From positions 126,199 to 190,198 of the forward strand of contig NZ_LMIE01000033.1 in assembly GCF_001428625.1 (NCBI RefSeq): a stretch of 64,000 nucleotides of DNA. Direction: 5' to 3'. The notes below the pieces were generated by a model. That model was not told where the DNA came from, searched no databases, and saw nothing but the letters and a program-made list of their open reading frames with translations. A program made the translations under genes and the position numbers. Source of the DNA: Hydrogenophaga sp. Root209 (GTDB lineage: Bacteria; Pseudomonadota; Gammaproteobacteria; Burkholderiales; Burkholderiaceae_C). Positions within the stretch are counted from its first letter, which is position 1. The number at the start of each line of letters is the position of its first letter. Below are positions 59,768-64,000 of the stretch, in pieces.

Positions 59768-61060
59768 TTGAAAATCGCGATCGTAGGAGCGGGTGTCGTG
59801 GGTATTGCCTGCGCGCACGAGTTGTCACAGGATGGCCATGAGGTCACGGTCTTCGAGCGGCGCAGCACGGTGGCCGAAGAAGCCAGCTTTGCCAATGGCG
59901 CGCTCATCGCCCCGGGCTGGACGGCGCCCTGGGCCCACGACCACCGGCGCCTCGCATGGCCTTGGTCCGCCAACGGAGCCGGCCTCCAACTGTCGCGCCT
60001 GCCCAGCGGGAGTGAATGGAGTTGGCTATGGCAATGGCGGCGTGCCGGCCAGGGTTCGCGGATGCTGACGAACCACGCGCAGATGCACCGTTGGGTGCGC
60101 TACAGCCAGGAGCGGCAGCAGGCGATCACGGACCGGTACCAGTTTGAACACGATCGCAGCCACGGCATGCTGGTGCTGTTGCGCAGCGAGCCGGAAGCCG
60201 CGGTGGCCGCGGCCCCATTGCAACAACTGCGCGACCTCGGCCTGACACCCAGGATGCTCTCGGCCGATGAGGCTCGCGCCCTGGAGCCCGCGCTCAACAC
60301 CGAAACGCCACTGCACGGCGCTGTTGAACTCGGTGGGGAGGCTGTGGCCAATTGCAGGGAATTCGCCGTCTTGTTGCGCGCCCAGGCTCAGCGGATGGGC
60401 TGCCGCTTCGAGTTCAACACCATCGTCAGCCGCATCGAACCGCAATTGACTGCCGGTGTGAACCTGACACTCACCCACACCGCCTCCCACCCGTCCGGCG
60501 AAACCCCGAACAACATGGCGCAGCGGTTCGATGCGGTGATGGTCTGCACCGGCGTGGCCGCTGCAGGCATGCTTTCACCGTTGGGCTTGAAATTGCCGCT
60601 GCAATCGGTGGTCGGCCATTCGCTGAGTGCCGCGGTGCGCGAACCCATGGATGCACCGCAATCGGCGGTGCTGGATGCGCGGCACGGCATTTCCATCGCC
60701 CGCCTCGGCCAGCGCGTGCGCGTGGCCGGCGGAGCCGAGTGGGGACGCGAATCCGGCCCACCGTCAAAAGCCGGATTGCAACGCTTGTACCGCGCGCTGT
60801 CCGACTGGTTTCCGGGCGCTGTTCGCTTGGGCGGGCCGGCCGGAAGCGTGCAGGAATGGCGCGGCGTGCAGGCCACCGTGCCCGATGGAATGCCACTGAT
60901 CGGCGCGAGCCGGCTGCCCGGCATCTGGCTGAACCTGGGTCATGGACAAGTCGGGTGGTCCGTGGCGTGTGGTGCCGCGAGGGCACTCGCCGACCGCATC
61001 GAAGGCCGCACACCCGACATTGACCTGGGCGCCTGTTCACCCCAACGCTACGGACTTTGA
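59768..61060 (+). CDS. FAD-dependent D-amino-acid dehydrogenase-like oxidoreductase
   Basis: A 430-residue DAO-family flavoprotein. Rossmann motif GAGVVG (7-12) with IAIVGAGVVGIACAHELS, then FERRSTVAEEASFANGALI, which resembles DadA (ASxANGG), and C-terminal RLPGIWLNLGHGQVGWSVA. DadA oxidises D-amino acids, notably D-Ala, at the membrane; the substrate here is unproven. The start is TTG at 59768 with AGGGAG seven bases upstream. It diverges from rpsB and ends 15 bp before the NAD(P)HX repair gene. Confidence 0.85.
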   Translation: MKIAIVGAGVVGIACAHELSQDGHEVTVFERRSTVAEEASFANGALIAPGWTAPWAHDHRRLAWPWSANGAGLQLSRLPSGSEWSWLWQWRRAGQGSRMLTNHAQMHRWVRYSQERQQAITDRYQFEHDRSHGMLVLLRSEPEAAVAAAPLQQLRDLGLTPRMLSADEARALEPALNTETPLHGAVELGGEAVANCREFAVLLRAQAQRMGCRFEFNTIVSRIEPQLTAGVNLTLTHTASHPSGETPNNMAQRFDAVMVCTGVAAAGMLSPLGLKLPLQSVVGHSLSAAVREPMDAPQSAVLDARHGISIARLGQRVRVAGGAEWGRESGPPSKAGLQRLYRALSDWFPGAVRLGGPAGSVQEWRGVQATVPDGMPLIGASRLPGIWLNLGHGQVGWSVACGAARALADRIEGRTPDIDLGACSPQRYGL

Positions 61061-61075
61061 GCCAGACTGGGGCCC

Positions 61076-62662
61076 ATGCGAATCATCAACAACGATCGAC
61101 TTGAGCCCCTCTTTGACACGGCGGCCACACGGGCCATCGAGCATGCAGCCCAGGCCACCCTGCCCCACCATGCCCTGATGGCGCGGGCCGGTCTGGCGGT
61201 CGCGCGGCTCGCGCAGGCGCTGGCGCCCCATGCCCGCTGCATCTGGGTGGCTTGTGGGCCAGGCAACAACGGGGGGGATGGTTTGGTGGCCGCCATGCAC
61301 CTGCACGCGTGGGCGCGACAGTCGGGCAGCGCCCTGCGGGTGGTGGTTACCCATGCCGCCGACCCCGCGCGTCTGCCTCCAGACGCGCGCCAGGCACTGG
61401 TCGCCGCGCAAGTCGCAGGCGTTGCTTTCCATTCCTCTCCACCAGACGAAGCCGACCTCGCGATCGACGCGCTGCTGGGCATCGGCGCCATACGTCCACT
61501 GAGAGGACCGCTCGCCGCCTGGCTGGCCAGGCTGCGCACCAGCGCCGCGCCGGTGTTGTGCGTTGACCTGCCCAGTGGCCTGCACGCCGACACCGGTGGG
61601 CTGACGGCGATAGAGCATGTCGGGAACGACCCAGCCGTCGCCATGCGGCCTGGCCCGCGCCACACCCTGTCGTTGCTGACCTTGAAACCGGGGTTGTTCA
61701 CCGGGCAGGGGCGAGATGCTTCGGGCCAGATCTGGTTCGACGATCTGGGTGCGATGCCTGCTGCCGACGTGCCCGTGACGGCCTTGCTGGCCGGCCGGGC
61801 GGCGCATGCCGGCGCCAAGGCGTCCATGCCGCACGCCAGCCACAAAGGCAGCTTTGGTGATGTGGTGGTCGTCGGTGGACAGGGCGTTGCCACGAACGGC
61901 GCGGGCATGACGGGCGCGGCGGTACTGGCGGCCCGCGCGGCGTTGCACGCTGGCGCAGGAAGGGTGTTCGCCGGGCTGCTGGAAGCGGGTTCGCAGAGCG
62001 AAACCACTTGGGACCCTGTGTGCCCCGAACTCATGTTTCGCAGACCGGAAACCGGGCTGGACACCGCCCTGCTGCGGCGGGCCAGCGTTGTCTGCGGTTG
62101 CGGGGGTGGCGCGGCAGTGGCGGCGATGCTGCCCCGTTTACTGTCCAGCGCCACCAGGTTGGTGCTGGACGCCGATGCACTCAACGCCATCGCACAAGAC
62201 GCCAACCTGCAAGCACAACTGACACACCGCCAGAGACGTGGCTGGATCACCGTGCTCACCCCGCATCCGCTGGAAGCAGCGCGGCTGCTCGGCACCGACG
62301 CCGCCCAGGTCATGATCGACCGCCTGCAGGCCGCTCAAACCATCGCCGCGCAGTTCGGCGCCATCTGTGTTCTCAAGGGTTCGGGCACGGTGATCGCCGC
62401 ACCGAACGAGACCACACGCATCAATCCCACCGGCAACGCCGCGCTCGCCACGGCTGGCACCGGCGATGTGCTGGCGGGCATGATCGGCAGTGCCTTGGCG
62501 CGGCCGGTTTCGTCGAGCGGAGCGGCGCTGGACCGAGTGGCAAGCGCGGTGTTCCAGCACGGTTGGCTGGCGGATCACTGGGGTGACAGCGAAGAGTCTA
62601 AGACCGGGCACCGGGCGCTGGTGGCGGGCGAGCTGGCCTTGCGCGCCAGGCCCGTCGGCTGA
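61076..62662 (+). CDS. nnr: Bifunctional NAD(P)H-hydrate epimerase / dehydratase
   Basis: Repairs damaged NAD(P)H hydrates. The 528-residue fusion has an N-terminal YjeF_N epimerase domain (GPGNNGGDG at 61-69, LCVDLPSGLHADTG) and a C-terminal carbohydrate-kinase-like dehydratase domain (VLDADALNAIA, LTPHPLEAARLLG, CVLKGSGTVIAAP and AGTGDVLAGMIG near 459-470). Both active regions look intact. It is 15 bp after the oxidoreductase. Confidence 0.94.
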   Translation: MRIINNDRLEPLFDTAATRAIEHAAQATLPHHALMARAGLAVARLAQALAPHARCIWVACGPGNNGGDGLVAAMHLHAWARQSGSALRVVVTHAADPARLPPDARQALVAAQVAGVAFHSSPPDEADLAIDALLGIGAIRPLRGPLAAWLARLRTSAAPVLCVDLPSGLHADTGGLTAIEHVGNDPAVAMRPGPRHTLSLLTLKPGLFTGQGRDASGQIWFDDLGAMPAADVPVTALLAGRAAHAGAKASMPHASHKGSFGDVVVVGGQGVATNGAGMTGAAVLAARAALHAGAGRVFAGLLEAGSQSETTWDPVCPELMFRRPETGLDTALLRRASVVCGCGGGAAVAAMLPRLLSSATRLVLDADALNAIAQDANLQAQLTHRQRRGWITVLTPHPLEAARLLGTDAAQVMIDRLQAAQTIAAQFGAICVLKGSGTVIAAPNETTRINPTGNAALATAGTGDVLAGMIGSALARPVSSSGAALDRVASAVFQHGWLADHWGDSEESKTGHRALVAGELALRARPVG

Positions 62663-62676
62663 CGCGGGACGGGCAA

Positions 62677-63228
62677 TCAGCCCAGGATCATCAGTCCGAC
62701 CTGCAGCAGGATGATGAGCACCAGCACCGACAGATCGACGCCGCCCACGAGCGGAATCACACGGCGGATCGGGCGCAGCAGGGGCGCACACAGACGATCC
62801 AGTGTGACCATCACGGGCGACTGCGGCTGCACCCACGACAAGATGGCGTAGCCGATCAACAGGATCATCAGGCCCTGCAGGAGCGTGCGCACCAGGATGC
62901 GCAGGGCCATGGTCAGGATGGTGAGCACCCAGGTGGCCGGCGAGGCCGAAACCTCCGACACGCCGTTTGCCAACATCAGCCAGATGCCGCCATAAGCCAA
63001 TGCCAGCAGCATGGCAGACAGCAGGCTGCCCCAGTCTATGCGGCTCTGCGCCAACGCACGCGGCAGGATGCGCCGCACGGGTTGGACCAGCCAATCGGTC
63101 ACGGCAATCGCAAAGCGCCCGGGTTGGGCCGACATGTGCACGCGCAAGTGGTTCATCCAGGCGCGCAGCAAAGCCATCGCCATCAGGAAAAAGAACAGGG
63201 TTTCGAGCAGGAAGAAGACGATGCGCAT
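62677..63228 (-). CDS. YggT-family membrane protein
   Basis: A 183-residue protein with two YGGT repeats: membrane helices at about 3-22, 67-88, 100-125 and 160-182, and the family blocks DWLVQPVRRILP and LCAPLLRPIRRVIPLVGGVD. Function unclear; relatives are linked to membrane or division processes. Start at 63228 (MRIVFFLLETLFFF). Converges on the nnr gene. Confidence 0.9.
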   Translation of the reverse strand: MRIVFFLLETLFFFLMAMALLRAWMNHLRVHMSAQPGRFAIAVTDWLVQPVRRILPRALAQSRIDWGSLLSAMLLALAYGGIWLMLANGVSEVSASPATWVLTILTMALRILVRTLLQGLMILLIGYAILSWVQPQSPVMVTLDRLCAPLLRPIRRVIPLVGGVDLSVLVLIILLQVGLMILG

Positions 63229-63289
63229 GTGTTGCGGATGTGTTGCGGAAGTGTTGTGGATGCGAAGACCGGGCGAGGCGCTGCGGAGT

Positions 63290-64000
63290 TCAGGTGCCTG
63301 CCAACCGCAATGGCGGACGAGGCACGCGTGGATCGGACTCGCGGCCCGCAGCCAGCCGTTCCATGGCCGCGGCGCGAGACGCCTCCAGGAAGTCCAGCAT
63401 GATCGGCGAGCTGTCGGCCAGCGCGTGCCGCCCGTGATGGAACTCCGGATGCCACTGAACACCTCGGGCGTAAGCGTCGCCGGTCCAGCGGATCGCCTCC
63501 ACCATGCCGTCGAGCGTCGATACCGCCTCCACCACCATGTCCTTGCCGAGTTCGGCGACCGCCTGATGGTGGATGCTGGTCACCCGCAACTGAGATGCAT
63601 TGGGGTACAGCCTGGTCAGCGCCGTGCCCTGCAGAAAGGTCACGTCGTGTTCGAGCTGGTCATACAGATCGGTGTCCACATGGGCATGGGCCGCCGGGCA
63701 CTGGGTGGGAATGTCCTGGTACAGGGTGCCGCCAAACGCCACGTTGAGCAGTTGCGCGCCGCGGCACACGCCCAGCACCGGCTTTTTCTGTGTCAGAAAA
63801 GCTCTGAGCAGCGCCAGTTCGTATTTGTCGCGCACCAGGTCGCCGTGCCAGCGCGGGTCGATCGGCGTCTGCCCGTAGGTTTGAGGCGCCACATCGGCAC
63901 CGCCCTGCAACACCAACGCATCGAGTTCCTGTACCACATGCTCCACTTTGAGATGGCGGGCTGCGTGCTTGCTGTCGTGCGCGACGGCGGGCACCATGAA
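63290..64000 (-). CDS. Class I glutamine amidotransferase-like protein (PuuD type), 5' end beyond window
   Basis: Peptidase C26/gamma-glutamyl-GABA hydrolase family. Visible residues include LVLQGGADVAPQTYG, nucleophile Cys in VLGVCRGAQLLNVAFGG, and the His/Glu pair in ARGVQWHPEFHH. The N-terminal segment of the family (about 40-60 residues) is missing because the gene runs off the right edge; a Met at 63997 is internal by comparison with the family. PuuD cleaves gamma-glutamyl-GABA in putrescine breakdown; no other puu genes are seen, so the substrate is unproven. Confidence 0.88.
   Translation of the reverse strand, partial: FMVPAVAHDSKHAARHLKVEHVVQELDALVLQGGADVAPQTYGQTPIDPRWHGDLVRDKYELALLRAFLTQKKPVLGVCRGAQLLNVAFGGTLYQDIPTQCPAAHAHVDTDLYDQLEHDVTFLQGTALTRLYPNASQLRVTSIHHQAVAELGKDMVVEAVSTLDGMVEAIRWTGDAYARGVQWHPEFHHGRHALADSSPIMLDFLEASRAAAMERLAAGRESDPRVPRPPLRLAGT

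Overview
The window is a continuous stretch of GC-rich beta-proteobacterial chromosome. Gene content and order (der-bamB-yfgM-hisS-ispG-rodZ-pilF-rlmN-ndk; sucA-sucB-lpd-zapE; aceE-aceF-lpd with a lipoyl-fused E3; carA-orf-carB-greA; rpsB-tsf-pyrH-frr-uppS-cdsA-dxr-rseP-bamA-skp-lpxD-fabZ-lpxA-lpxB-rnhB) point to Burkholderiales, family Comamonadaceae, probably Hydrogenophaga or a close relative. That assignment is inference from remembered family-level similarity, not from a search. I found no rRNA, tRNA, CRISPR array, insertion sequence, integrase, phage or defence genes. This is mostly core genome.

Layout. 1-8104 (minus): der (cut by the left edge), bamB, a YfgM-like TPR protein, hisS, ispG, rodZ, pilF, rlmN and ndk, tightly packed with several 4-8 bp overlaps. 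8233-11603 (minus): rluB, scpB, rluD. 11635-15312: bamD (+), a DinG/YoaA-type helicase (-) whose end overlaps bamD, and a PP2C phosphatase (+). 15376-22232 (minus): zapE and the 2-oxoglutarate dehydrogenase operon (sucA, sucB, lpd). 22411-26343 (minus): an ArsR regulator, prpE, an isochorismatase-family hydrolase and a TetR regulator. 26611-27486: an NlpC/P60 hydrolase (+), a decayed Bug/TctC-type fragment and a strong terminator. 27487-33722 (minus): the pyruvate dehydrogenase operon. 33927-38041 (+): a PAS histidine kinase, a FixJ-type regulator and folD. 38038-43938 (minus): a DUF4149-like membrane protein, greA, carB, an uncharacterised 120-residue gene and carA. 44104-59430 (minus): a long operon running from rpsB through translation, isoprenoid, lipid A and outer-membrane assembly genes to an rRNA methyltransferase. 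59768-62662 (+): a FAD amine/D-amino-acid oxidoreductase and a bifunctional NAD(P)HX repair enzyme. 62677-64000 (minus): a YggT membrane protein and a class I glutamine amidotransferase cut by the right edge.

How the genes work together. Two clusters serve envelope assembly: BamB and BamD here plus BamA, Skp, RseP and the LpxD/A/B lipid A enzymes in the rpsB operon. Dxr, IspG and UppS supply and use isoprenoid precursors for cell-wall carriers. Both 2-oxoacid dehydrogenase complexes are encoded with their own E3. CarAB and PyrH serve pyrimidine synthesis.

The least ordinary items are: a conserved-looking unknown gene between carA and carB; a nearly duplicated lipoyl domain shared by AceF and its E3; a repetitive hairpin sequence translated in-frame in the AceF linker; a (GGGGGT)4 tract at the rluB 3' end and a C8 run in the scpB/rluB overlap; a frameshifted Bug-family remnant; palindromes beside the ArsR and TetR genes; and a kinase/regulator pair divergent from aceEF. 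None amounts to a clearly new system.
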